Assembly: GCF_049445795.1 (NCBI RefSeq)
Contig: NZ_JBMSDT010000010.1
Coordinates: forward strand, 247,060-311,059
Direction: 5' to 3'
From: Larkinella sp049445795
GTDB lineage: Bacteria > Bacteroidota > Bacteroidia > Cytophagales > Spirosomataceae
DNA length: 64,000 nucleotides
Of this stretch, positions 1-8,522 are shown piece after piece (position 1 is the stretch's first letter; each line of letters begins with the position of its first letter). A program made the translations under genes and the position numbers. Below the pieces are notes generated by a model that ran no database searches, was not told where the DNA came from, and saw only the letters and a program-made list of their open reading frames with translations.

Positions 1-1
1 A

Positions 2-565
2 AGTCAGTACGAGAGTCTAAAAAGCCAGGTCAATCCGCACTTTCTGTTCAACAGCCTGAACTCGCTGTCGTCGCTGATTGCCGACGAACCTGATCGGGCC
101 GAAGAATTTGTGGATGAGATGGCGAAAGTGTACCGGTATTTGCTCCAGACCAACGAAGGTGAACTGACGACGCTGGCAACCGAACTGACCTTTATTCAGT
201 CGTATTTCCATTTGCTGAAAACCCGGTATGGGGCCGGTATTCAGTTGGACATCCAGGTAGCCCAGCTGTTCGAACAATACCTGCTCCCGCCCTTGACGCT
301 GCAGATGCTGGTCGAAAACGCCGTGAAGCACAACGTGATTCACCCCAACAAACCGTTGCTGATCGAAATCAAAACCACCAAAGTAGGCCGTCTGGTGGTC
401 CGTAACAATCGCCAGCAAAAAACCGGCCGAATCGCATCGAATCAGGTTGGTCTGACCAACATCGCAGCTAAATACCGCCTGCTTGCCCAAAACGACCCCA
501 TCGTAACCGCCGACTCCGAGCATTTTACCGTCGCCCTGCCGCTGATGGAACCGAAAAAAGAGTGA
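2..565 (+). CDS. LytS/YehU-type sensor histidine kinase, C-terminal part (5' truncated by window edge)
   Basis: This is the catalytic end of a membrane sensor kinase of the His_kinase (PF06580) family, which usually phosphorylates a LytTR response regulator. The frame is open from base 2. It contains the phosphoacceptor motif NPHFLFNSLN near residue 11, then the N-box LVENAVKHN, with a short HATPase-like tail. The sensor and membrane part lies outside the window. The GTG at 110 is internal, not a start. The gene ends at TGA 563-565, just before an inverted repeat. Family assignment is firm; the signal it senses cannot be known from this fragment. No partner LytTR regulator lies directly downstream. 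Confidence 0.88.
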   Translation, partial: SQYESLKSQVNPHFLFNSLNSLSSLIADEPDRAEEFVDEMAKVYRYLLQTNEGELTTLATELTFIQSYFHLLKTRYGAGIQLDIQVAQLFEQYLLPPLTLQMLVENAVKHNVIHPNKPLLIEIKTTKVGRLVVRNNRQQKTGRIASNQVGLTNIAAKYRLLAQNDPIVTADSEHFTVALPLMEPKKE

Positions 566-566
566 T

Positions 567-646
567 GAGTTAAGAATGAAGAGTGATGAGTTAGCTCCGC
601 AGGAATAGAATGCGTCAGCCAACTCTTAACTCTTCATTCTTAACTC
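567..646. repeat. 18-nt inverted repeat built of GAGTTAA-like words
   Basis: GAGTTAAGAATGAAGAGT (567-584) is matched perfectly by its reverse complement at 629-646, with a 44-nt spacer. It lies between the convergent ends of the kinase and the helicase, so it could act as a bidirectional terminator. The same low-complexity words recur at 3858-3886. Confidence 0.7.
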
Positions 647-647
647 T

Positions 648-1889
648 TCATTTTTCAGGATTGCTGCCTTTTTTCCGATGAGAGGGGCGTTTTTTGGCGT
701 TCATCCGGCGTTTGCGCTGGGCATTCGCAATGCCTTTGCCGGGGTTGTATTCCATCGTTTCGCCCAGGTGCGCCGGGAGCGAGACTTTCGTGACCGGTGT
801 GCCGATTAGGCGTTCGATGGCGGCAAACTTGCGTTGCTCGGTTTCGCTGATGAACGTATAAGCAATTCCGGTGGTTTCGGCCCGGGCCGTGCGACCAATC
901 CGGTGAACATAATCCTCCCCGTCGTGCGGCACATCGTAGTTGATGACCAGGTCGATGTTGTCGATGTCGATCCCGCGCGAGAGAATGTCGGTCGCGACCA
1001 GAATGTTGAGTTTCCGACTTCGGAAGGCCAGCAACGCCTGTTCCCGCTCGGCTTGTTCCAGATCCGAGTGAATCGGCTCGGCGGCAAAACCGGCCTGTTT
1101 CAACTCCCGGGCCAACTGCTTGACGTTTTCTTTACGCGAACAGAAAATCAGCACCGACGGAAAATTATGCTCTTTCAGCAGGTACTTCACCAGCGCAATC
1201 TTCTGTTTCTGGTAAACCACAAACGCTTCCTGCACAATCTTGGCGGGCGGTTTGGAAAGCGAGAGAGTGATCTCTTCCGGCGACCGCAGGATTTTCCGGG
1301 CCAGCTCCCGAATTTTGGGCGGCATCGTGGCCGACAACAACAGGCTTTGCCGGTTAGTCGGCAAAAACGAGATGATTTTGACAATGTCGCCATAAAAACC
1401 CATGTCGAGCATCCGGTCGGCTTCATCCAGCACCAGGTACTGCAACTTGTCGATTTTGGCGTACCCCATGTTGAGGTGGCTAATCATCCGGCCTGGCGTG
1501 CAAATCACAATGTCGGCCCCGACCGACAGCGCCTGGCGTTCCGTGCTGTAAGAAGCGCCGTCGCCCCCGCCGTACACCGCAATCGAGCTGACGGAGGTGA
1601 AGTACGAGAAGCCTTCGAGGTTTTGCGAAATCTGAATGGCCAGTTCGCGGGTCGGGACGATCACCAGCGCTTTGATGTGATCATCGGGCCCGGCAGTGGT
1701 AATCTTATTCAGGATCGGAAGCAGGTAGGAAGCGGTTTTGCCCGTACCCGTCTGGGCCGAAACGATAAGGTCTTTTCCTTCCAGAATGAGCGGAATTACC
1801 TTTTCCTGAACAAGTGTGGGGGTATCGTAATTCATGGCATCGATCCCTTCCATTAATCGATCATCGAAGCCAAAGTCTGAGAATTTCAA
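648..1889 (-). CDS. DEAD-box RNA helicase, RhlE-like
   Basis: ATP-dependent RNA helicase that remodels RNA structure in the cytoplasm. The 413-aa protein has an N-terminal Q-motif region, motif I AQTGTGKT (45-52), PTREL (79-83), DEAD (155-158), SAT (186-188) and HRIGRTAR (329-336). It ends in a short lysine/arginine-rich tail from about residue 391, as in RhlE/CshA types. The start appears to be TTG at 1889: no in-frame ATG occurs before the upstream stop, and homologues begin with the same MKF..F pattern. It converges with the truncated kinase. The RhlE subgroup is inferred from length and basic tail. Confidence 0.93.
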   Translation of the reverse strand: MKFSDFGFDDRLMEGIDAMNYDTPTLVQEKVIPLILEGKDLIVSAQTGTGKTASYLLPILNKITTAGPDDHIKALVIVPTRELAIQISQNLEGFSYFTSVSSIAVYGGGDGASYSTERQALSVGADIVICTPGRMISHLNMGYAKIDKLQYLVLDEADRMLDMGFYGDIVKIISFLPTNRQSLLLSATMPPKIRELARKILRSPEEITLSLSKPPAKIVQEAFVVYQKQKIALVKYLLKEHNFPSVLIFCSRKENVKQLARELKQAGFAAEPIHSDLEQAEREQALLAFRSRKLNILVATDILSRGIDIDNIDLVINYDVPHDGEDYVHRIGRTARAETTGIAYTFISETEQRKFAAIERLIGTPVTKVSLPAHLGETMEYNPGKGIANAQRKRRMNAKKRPSHRKKGSNPEK

Positions 1890-2109
1890 GTTTAATTTCT
1901 GTAGGTTTTAGATAGATTTTGGTCAATATAACAACAATACGTGAATTTAAGCAAATTCTTTCCGTGCCCGGCCGGATTTAGCGAGATAAACCGTCCTTCG
2001 ATTTTACCAGTGAAGGGGCTTCCGGTTTTCGTCTGATTCGTTTATTTTGCCGATTTATCCGACTCGATTCAGCGCGACGCCCCCGAACCGGTTCGAAATA
2101 GCTTTCCAT

Positions 2110-3267
2110 ATGATCCGTTTCAACAATACGCCGGTTTTTGCCCTTTGGTTTTCCCTTTCGCTGGCCTTCTGGGCTACGGTTTCGGTTTCTGCGCAAAACC
2201 CCTATTATCCGCCCCCCGGCCCAGCCTGGGAAACCCGCCTGCCGGAGCAGGTCGGCATGAATGCGGACCGGTTGAAGCAGGCCGTGACTTTCGCTCAACA
2301 ACAGGAAACGAAACAGATGCCGCCCGATTTTTCGACCCAGGAGGAGATCTTCGGCAGCCTTCTCGGCCCCATTCCCGCCGACCGCGCCCGGACGAACGGC
2401 CTGATTCTCCGGCATGGTTACATCGTGGCTGAATGGGGTGAAACCGACCGGCCCGATCCAACGTACAGCGTAGCCAAAAGTTTCCTGTCAACCCTCGTGG
2501 GTCTGACTCTCGACCGGGGCCTGATCCGGGATGTACACGATCCGGTGGCGAAATCCATTCAGGACGGTGGTTATGACTCCGACCAAAACCGCCCCATCAC
2601 CTGGGAACATCACCTCCGGCAAACGAGCGAATGGGAAGGTGAATTGTGGGGCAAAAAGCACGATTTTGTCGGTAAGGAAGCCTACGGGCGCGGAGAACGC
2701 AAACCGCGCACCGTGCAGTCGCCGGGTACGTTTTACGAATACAACGACGTGCGGGTCAACCGGCTGGCCCTGTCGCTGCTTCGCTTGTGGAAAAAACCGC
2801 TGCCGAACGTGCTGAAAGACGAAATTATGGACCCCATTGGCGCGTCGCACACCTGGCACTATGTTGGCTACCCGAATGCCCGGGTCAACATCGACGGCAA
2901 GATGATGTCGTCGGTCAGTGGCGGCACGCGCTGGGGCGGTGGTCTCTGGATCAGCACCCGCGACGAAGCCCGGTTTGGTTACCTGGTGCTGCGAAACGGC
3001 CGTTGGCAGGACAAGCAACTCCTGTCGGCCAACTGGCTCAAAGAGTCGGTTCAGCGGGGACCGGTTGGGCCGGATTATGGCTACTTGTGGTGGCTCAACA
3101 CCGAACAGAAAGCCTGGCCGAGCGCACCAGCCACGAGTTTTGCCGCCATCGGAGCGGGTTCCAACCTCATCTGGATCGATCCGGAACACGATCTGGTGAT
3201 CGTCTGGCGCTGGCACGACGGCAATCCGGACGAGTTGATCCGGCGCGTCCTGGCCGCTATGAACTAA
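2110..3267 (+). CDS. exported serine hydrolase, beta-lactamase class C fold
   Basis: Penicillin-binding-protein-like hydrolase or esterase, probably periplasmic. I place the start at ATG 2110 because it gives a clean signal peptide (about 28 residues, ending SVSAQ); the frame also opens at 2047. The mature protein has the nucleophile motif SVAK (120-123) and an EYND sequence where the family has Y-x-N (about 210-213). The usual C-terminal KTG/HTG box is not obvious; GAGSN may take its place. It is 385 aa, typical for the family. It is followed 18 nt later by a DinB-like gene, so the two may be co-transcribed. The substrate is unknown. Confidence 0.85.
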   Translation: MIRFNNTPVFALWFSLSLAFWATVSVSAQNPYYPPPGPAWETRLPEQVGMNADRLKQAVTFAQQQETKQMPPDFSTQEEIFGSLLGPIPADRARTNGLILRHGYIVAEWGETDRPDPTYSVAKSFLSTLVGLTLDRGLIRDVHDPVAKSIQDGGYDSDQNRPITWEHHLRQTSEWEGELWGKKHDFVGKEAYGRGERKPRTVQSPGTFYEYNDVRVNRLALSLLRLWKKPLPNVLKDEIMDPIGASHTWHYVGYPNARVNIDGKMMSSVSGGTRWGGGLWISTRDEARFGYLVLRNGRWQDKQLLSANWLKESVQRGPVGPDYGYLWWLNTEQKAWPSAPATSFAAIGAGSNLIWIDPEHDLVIVWRWHDGNPDELIRRVLAAMN

Positions 3268-3285
3268 CCCAATACCGCTTTACTC

Positions 3286-3798
3286 ATGTCTACACCCAAA
3301 CTGGAAGTCTGGCAACGCGGGCCCATCGACGGCATTCCGCTCCTGCTGCAACCCGTCGCTCACGCTTTGTTACAGGCCCGCGAGGAACTCAGTGAAGCCC
3401 TGACGCATTTTCCGGCCGATCAACTCTGGCAAAAACCGGCGGGCGTGGCTTCCGTCGGCTTCCATTTGCAGCACCTGACCGGCGTACTCGACCGGCTGTT
3501 TACCTACGCCCGCGCTGAACCCCTCTCCCAACCCCAGCGCGACTGGCTGGCGGCCGAAGGAAAACCGTTCGAATCCGAAACGCCGGTTCAGGATTTGCTC
3601 AATCGGTTTCATGAACAGGTGGACAAAGCTCTCGACCAATTGAAAGCCACCGACGAGCAAACGCTGACGGACTTCCGGGGCATTGGCCGGGCGCAACTGC
3701 CTTCCACGGTTCTCGGTCTGCTGTTCCATGCCGCCGAACACACCCAGCGGCACCTCGGCCAACTCCTCGTCACCGCCCGGGTGGTGGAGGCTGGATAA
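3286..3798 (+). CDS. DinB-like four-helix protein
   Basis: Member of the DinB/YfiT metal-binding four-helix-bundle superfamily; many are thiol S-transferases, others have no known function. The 170-aa protein has histidines at the expected places: GFHLQHLTG in helix 2 and HAAEHTQRHLGQ near the C-terminus. Together these could form the three-histidine metal site. The start ATG lies 18 nt after the serine hydrolase stop, suggesting an operon. Family identification is good; the reaction is not known. Confidence 0.83.
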   Translation: MSTPKLEVWQRGPIDGIPLLLQPVAHALLQAREELSEALTHFPADQLWQKPAGVASVGFHLQHLTGVLDRLFTYARAEPLSQPQRDWLAAEGKPFESETPVQDLLNRFHEQVDKALDQLKATDEQTLTDFRGIGRAQLPSTVLGLLFHAAEHTQRHLGQLLVTARVVEAG

Positions 3799-3888
3799 AC
3801 TGGATGCTGGCTACTAGATGCCGCAGAGCGGCTGCTTGCTACTGGATATTGGAAGTTTTAACTCATAACTCTTAACTCTTAACTCCTT
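3799..3888. repeat. low-complexity intergenic words
   Basis: This gap holds near-repeats of CTACTGGATGCTGG-type words (3800-3850), then tandem TTAACTC heptamers (about 3858-3886) directly before the next start codon. It has no coding potential. It resembles the words at 567-646. Confidence 0.55.
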
Positions 3889-4374
3889 ATGGCTTACACC
3901 ATACCGGATAATACACGCATCGGCCATGTTCATTTGAAGGTTTCGAACCTGGAGCGGGCGCTGGCGTTCTACTGCGACCTGCTCGGGTTTACGCTGGTCA
4001 CCACATATGGCAAAGATGCCGCCTTTATTTCGGCGGGGGGGTACCACCACCACATCGGGCTGAACACCTGGTACAGCAAGGATGCGCCCCCGGCCCCGGT
4101 TCGGAGCGCGGGCTTGTTTCATACGGCCATTCTGTACCCTACGCGCCGGGATTTGTCGGTCGCCTTTCGCCGGTTGGTCGAAGCGAATTACGGCATCACC
4201 GGGGCTTCGGACCACGGTGTTTCGGAAGCCATCTACCTGAACGATCCTGACCAGAACGGTGTCGAACTGTACTGGGACCGGCCGCGTGAGCAATGGCCGC
4301 AAAAACCGGATGGTTCGCTGGAAATGTACACCCGGCCGCTGGATCTGGAAGTGCTGTTGCAGGAATCGGCCTGA
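3889..4374 (+). CDS. VOC-family (glyoxalase/ring-cleavage dioxygenase fold) protein
   Basis: A 161-aa metalloenzyme-like protein. It opens with IGHVHLKVSNLERALAFY, the first beta-alpha-beta module with the metal-binding histidine, followed by LLGF. The second half contains GASDHGVSEAIYLNDPD, then NGVELYWDRP with the likely metal-ligand glutamate. This arrangement is typical of the CatE-like catechol 2,3-dioxygenase group that acts on small aromatics or thiols. It is a single-copy neighbour of a flavin reductase on the opposite strand, and no aromatic-degradation cluster is visible. The substrate is unassigned. Confidence 0.86.
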   Translation: MAYTIPDNTRIGHVHLKVSNLERALAFYCDLLGFTLVTTYGKDAAFISAGGYHHHIGLNTWYSKDAPPAPVRSAGLFHTAILYPTRRDLSVAFRRLVEANYGITGASDHGVSEAIYLNDPDQNGVELYWDRPREQWPQKPDGSLEMYTRPLDLEVLLQESA

Positions 4375-4402
4375 CTTCCAAACCTGCGTATCCGACCGGT
4401 TT

Positions 4403-5470
4403 TTAGCGCTTCGCCCGCAAATACTGCGACGGCCAGGTGATTTCGGCATCAAGCGCCTGGGCGGCATGCAGCGGGAAATACGGGTCGCGCAAGAGTTCTC
4501 GGGCCATCAGCACCAGATCAGCCTGACCGTCGGCGATGATGGCATTGGCCTGTTCGGGCGTGGTGATCAGGCCGACGGCTCCGGTCAGAATCCCGGTTTC
4601 CTTCCTGATTTTTTCGGCAAATGGCACCTGATAACCGGGTCCAATCGGAATCTTCGCACCGGCCACATTCCCACCCGTGGAGCAGTCGATCAGGTCGACA
4701 CCTTTTTGTTTCAATTGGGTGGCCAGGGCCGAGGCATCGTCGGGCGTCCAGCCGCCTTCGGTCCAGTCGGTAGCGGAAACACGCACAAATATCGGATATT
4801 CTTCCGGCCACACGGTTTGAATCCGCTCGATGATTTCACGCAGAAATCGCGTCCGGTTTTCGAATGAACCGCCGTACTGATCGGTTCGTTGATTGCTCAG
4901 GGGCGACAGAAACTGGTGAATCAGGTAGCCGTGGGCGGCATGAATTTCAATCACTTTAAAACCGGCTTCCAGCGACCGCCGGGCCGCAGCCGTAAAGTCG
5001 GCAATCACCTTCTCAATACCTTCTGCATCCAGTTCCAGCGGCTCGGGTTCGGCCGGGATAAAGGGAACCGGACTTGGACTTACCGTTTGCCAACCACGTG
5101 GAGCCTCCGGCGTGATGATCTTTCCGCCATCCCAGGGCCGGGTATGGCTCGCCTTCCGGCCGGCATGGGCCAGTTGCGTCCCCGCTACGGCGCCCCGGGC
5201 TTCGATAAAGGCCGTAATCCGTTTCAGAAACGGCAGGTGTTCGTCTTTCCAGATGCCCAGATCGTCGGGCGAAATCCGACCTTCCGGCGAAACCGCAATG
5301 GCTTCCGTCAACACGAGGCCCGCTCCGCCCACGGCCCGACTCCCCAGATGAACCAGGTGCCAGTCATTGGCAAAACCGTCTTCGCTGGAGTACTGACACA
5401 TGGGCGAAACCGCAATCCGGTTTTTGAACGTAATGCTGCGGATGGTGAGTGGGCTAAATAAATCAGGCAT
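4403..5470 (-). CDS. namA: NADH:flavin oxidoreductase of the Old Yellow Enzyme family (YqjM/NamA type)
   Basis: FMN-dependent ene-reductase that reduces activated C=C bonds of enals, enones and nitro-compounds with NADPH. The 355-aa TIM barrel has the YqjM signature SPMCQYSS (Cys25 and Tyr27), QLAHAGRKAS for FMN binding, and the paired substrate histidines in EIHAAHGYLIHQF. The Cys/Tyr pair separates it from classical yeast-type OYE. The start is ATG at 5470. It stands alone and converges with the VOC gene. Confidence 0.92.
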   Translation of the reverse strand: MPDLFSPLTIRSITFKNRIAVSPMCQYSSEDGFANDWHLVHLGSRAVGGAGLVLTEAIAVSPEGRISPDDLGIWKDEHLPFLKRITAFIEARGAVAGTQLAHAGRKASHTRPWDGGKIITPEAPRGWQTVSPSPVPFIPAEPEPLELDAEGIEKVIADFTAAARRSLEAGFKVIEIHAAHGYLIHQFLSPLSNQRTDQYGGSFENRTRFLREIIERIQTVWPEEYPIFVRVSATDWTEGGWTPDDASALATQLKQKGVDLIDCSTGGNVAGAKIPIGPGYQVPFAEKIRKETGILTGAVGLITTPEQANAIIADGQADLVLMARELLRDPYFPLHAAQALDAEITWPSQYLRAKR

Positions 5471-5588
5471 AATGTTGTAAATGGGGATAGGTATACTGTA
5501 AACCGTATCCTGTAAACCAAGCGTAAACGGTTGGAGTTCGAAAAACCGGTTGAGTTTTCAGATCTCTGTTGGTGCGAAACACGGGTAA

Positions 5589-5924
5589 TCAATCGTGAAA
5601 CAGGAAAACCGGGCGTTGCAGAATGTCGGGCTGAAGTTCGCTTGCCGACGGTCCGGCGTGCTCTTCGCGACTTCGCAACTGCTGTACTATCGCAATCATT
5701 TCATTGCCCAGTCGGCCCTGCTCCTCCACGGTTAAGCGATTAAATTGCTGTTGGCGGACAGTTTCCCACTCGAAAAGCTCGGTTTTGGCATCGTAGATGC
5801 CAATCGGTTTTTTATTCTTTTTGGTATACAGCCGACGCAGCGTCTGACGGGCTTCGGCTAACGTTTCGCAGGGAAGCTGGAAATAGGTTTTTCGGAACTG
5901 ATATAAAACGGAATAACGGCTCAT
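5589..5924 (-). CDS. hypothetical 111-aa protein
   Basis: I do not recognise this gene. It encodes a soluble, charged protein with no signal peptide. It has an N-terminal beta-rich stretch (SVLYQFRKTYFQL), a basic patch (LYTKKNKKP) and a helical, glutamine/arginine-rich C-terminal half. Coding use and an ATG start at 5924 support a real gene. It is not obviously in an operon with the reductase downstream, because a gap of about 118 nt with low-complexity words separates them. Confidence 0.6.
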   Translation of the reverse strand: MSRYSVLYQFRKTYFQLPCETLAEARQTLRRLYTKKNKKPIGIYDAKTELFEWETVRQQQFNRLTVEEQGRLGNEMIAIVQQLRSREEHAGPSASELQPDILQRPVFLFHD

Positions 5925-6237
5925 GGTGCTGAAAGTTGGGAGCAGTTGCCAAAACCGGATGCGCTTTGTCTGTAGTCTGCAATAAACGACAACTGCCCGG
6001 ATGAATAAATACGTTTGGGAAATGAGTCAGCCGATGGTGAATTCGGCAGGCTGACCGGAGGCACAAATTGAATATTTAAGCGAAAGCGGCCTCAACGCTT
6101 TTGAAGTCTATGACGCAAACGTATATGTTAATCACCAAACTATCAACATATTCTCCGAAAAATATAGCAAAAACCTTAAATAAGAAAACTAGTCTATTTT
6201 ATAACTATTTCTATACAAAGCCAGCTCATTCCGCGAT
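5925..6237. other. AT-rich intergenic region
   Basis: A 313-nt AT-rich gap between two leftward genes. It must hold the promoter for the 111-aa hypothetical gene and any terminator of the glycosidase gene. I see no clear hairpin, ORF or repeat in it. Confidence 0.5.
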
Positions 6238-8421
6238 TTACGGCCCCTCGATGACTAACCACTGGTAGCTTTCCGGGCCCAGTTCTACGGTCAATTCCAC
6301 TTCGTAATTGCGGTTCAGCGGGTATTTTTGGGGCTTTCCCTCGCCCACGCGAATTGAAGCGGTTTCCTGTAAGCCTGTGTAATACAGGGGCAATTTGATG
6401 GTTCGTCTAATACTGGTTTTCAACGGGTTGTAGAGCATCGCCAGACCTTTTTCGGGCAAAGCCGGATTGACGTGCAGCATACCATCCCAATCCCGGCCAT
6501 CGGGTCGGCGGAGGTGAATCAGGTCGGAATTGAGAATGAGCCGGTACCGTTTGTACCAATCAATCACCCGGCGGACGGTCTGCTGCGTGGCTTCGGTATC
6601 ATACAGCCGTGGCCCCCGGTAACAGGCCTGAATCCCGGCCCCGTAATACTGCATCATCAGTTGTTCGTAGTCGCCCAGGTGTTCGCTGAGCGGTTCGAGC
6701 ACGGCCTCGGGGCCTCCGCCCTGGTACTTGGTCAGCGGCACAAATCCCCAGCCCATCGACGGCGTTTTTTCCCAGGTTCCGTCGTAAATATTCTGCCGGT
6801 TGAGCAGCTTCTGCTGGTCGCGAGAGAGGGAAAAATTCACTTCCCGGTAGCCGAGCGCAATCTTATGCGTGCCATCCAGAAAATACCAGTCGGGCGCGTT
6901 GATGTACACGCCCTTTTCGTTCAGAAACCGGTACAACCCCTTCTGCATTTCCATCTGCACCCACTGCGAATCATGCAGGCCTTTGTGGCCGGGGTGCTTG
7001 ACGGATGCACAGACATCGCCCGGATACGGGCCGTCGTGTTCCAGCAAATCAAAACCGGTTTCGGTGATAAATTTCTTCAGCTTGTCCTGATACGCCAGGC
7101 CCCAGGCGCTGGCCAGACAAGGTGCATGACCGAAAAAAGCGCCCTTGTCGGGCAAGCCGGTTTTCGGGTCAATCACGTCGGTTTCGTCGTCGATCCGGCG
7201 GCTGCTGAAGAGCGAGTAACCACCGAGCAGAATCTTTTTGGAATGCGCATAATCGGCCAGTTCTTTAAACTTCCGAATGTTTTCCGGACTCACGTCTTCC
7301 ATGTTCAGACCGCTGCCGAAGCTCAGGATGACCATCTCGTACCCGGTTTCGGCGCACTGGTCGATTACGTTCCGAACCACCGCCGGGTCGGTACTGACCA
7401 GGTGCATAAAGATCGGATTCTGGGTCGTCCAGGGTGCGATGGTTCGGTAAAACTTCCGCCGGGCCAGGCCATTCCGCTCCCGGTCGTACGAATCCAGCAG
7501 CAGTTCATACGAGCGGATGGAGGTGTAGGTCTGATTCGGTTCGAGGTCGATCCCGACGCCTGCTGTGGGGTACACTTCCAGCAAACAGGGTGTTTCGAAA
7601 TTGTAGTTAACCTGCGAGGTATAAAGCGAGTCGGTTTTCCAGTGGCTGGCCTGGTCCGACAACTCGTACCGCATGGCGTTGTTGAACGCAAAGTTGTTTT
7701 CGACATAAATCCGCTGCGGTTTTTTCATCTGGTCGGGCTTGCCCACCACCGCCGACTCCTCTTCCGGCGTCGCCAGCACCTCGCTGACAACCTGGTTGAT
7801 GCGTAGCGTCCGACCGGTTTTGTTTGCGATTGTCACCCATTTGCAAAGGGTCGGAATGCCGTCGTACTGGGCATAATGCACCACCACCTCCACGCCCTGC
7901 AGGGCCGGTTGCTTCGACACGAACGTCAGGCTCAGTTCCTGCCCGGCCGGTTGTTTTGGATTCATCGTCCAGGTCCGGGGCTGCCAGGTAACGGCCGGTT
8001 TGAGAGCCGATACCCGAAAGCCTTGGTACTGAAAGTCAGCCGGATTGGCCGTAAAGCCATCGACCCATTCTTCTTTCAGGTACGCATGTTCAGTCTGCCC
8101 CTCCAGCCCACCGACCCGGTATTTCTGCCCGTCCAGCACCACCAGGGCTTCGGGCTTCACCGACCGGATAAACTGCTCATTCGTCGTCAGATTCCGGTAA
8201 TCAATGGTGGCCAGATTGGGCTGCACGCGAAATCGCCGAAGAATGAGTCCATTCGCTAGTACCAGTTCCCGGCCCTGATTGGCCTGAAAAACACCCGCTT
8301 TCTGGACAACCGGCGCTAGCAGCCAGTCGCCTTTAACTGCCGTGGGTTGGTAAGCCGGTAAAGGTTGAGCCAACGAAGAGGTGGCCAGTAAACAGACAGG
8401 TAGCCAGTTTTTGAAGAACAT
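6238..8421 (-). CDS. exported alpha-galactosidase-like (GH36/GH-D-type) glycosidase
   Basis: Large periplasmic or surface carbohydrate-active enzyme of 727 aa with a signal peptide (MFFKNWLPVCLLATSSLAQ). An N-terminal beta-rich region (about 30-330) precedes a TIM-barrel-like part. That part contains MVILSFGSG (about 363-371), FDLLEHDGPYPGD (457-469) and YGAGIQACYRGP. The C-terminal part is again beta-rich. The barrel order resembles GH27/31/36 clan-D enzymes, where acidic residues at strand ends are catalytic; the LLEHDGP segment is the likely nucleophile area. It stands alone, with no SusCD pair or other glycosidases, so the substrate cannot be inferred. Confident as an exported glycosidase; less so on exact family. 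Confidence 0.68.
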   Translation of the reverse strand: MFFKNWLPVCLLATSSLAQPLPAYQPTAVKGDWLLAPVVQKAGVFQANQGRELVLANGLILRRFRVQPNLATIDYRNLTTNEQFIRSVKPEALVVLDGQKYRVGGLEGQTEHAYLKEEWVDGFTANPADFQYQGFRVSALKPAVTWQPRTWTMNPKQPAGQELSLTFVSKQPALQGVEVVVHYAQYDGIPTLCKWVTIANKTGRTLRINQVVSEVLATPEEESAVVGKPDQMKKPQRIYVENNFAFNNAMRYELSDQASHWKTDSLYTSQVNYNFETPCLLEVYPTAGVGIDLEPNQTYTSIRSYELLLDSYDRERNGLARRKFYRTIAPWTTQNPIFMHLVSTDPAVVRNVIDQCAETGYEMVILSFGSGLNMEDVSPENIRKFKELADYAHSKKILLGGYSLFSSRRIDDETDVIDPKTGLPDKGAFFGHAPCLASAWGLAYQDKLKKFITETGFDLLEHDGPYPGDVCASVKHPGHKGLHDSQWVQMEMQKGLYRFLNEKGVYINAPDWYFLDGTHKIALGYREVNFSLSRDQQKLLNRQNIYDGTWEKTPSMGWGFVPLTKYQGGGPEAVLEPLSEHLGDYEQLMMQYYGAGIQACYRGPRLYDTEATQQTVRRVIDWYKRYRLILNSDLIHLRRPDGRDWDGMLHVNPALPEKGLAMLYNPLKTSIRRTIKLPLYYTGLQETASIRVGEGKPQKYPLNRNYEVELTVELGPESYQWLVIEGP

Positions 8422-8522
8422 CGGACGGACGGTTTCGGGTCAGGCGGGAAATTTAGCCGTTTTTTAGCACCCTGCCAATCATTCCTGCCTGACCTTTACT
8501 ACGTCTCCGATCCGGTTTTGGG

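Noticed and set aside
834..1856. 340-codon plus-strand open frame antisense to the DEAD-box helicase
   Set aside because: It lies wholly within the helicase gene and its sequence shows no family features; a shadow of GC-rich coding DNA.
6472..7806. 444-codon plus-strand frame antisense to the glycosidase gene
   Set aside because: No signal or domain; antisense shadow.
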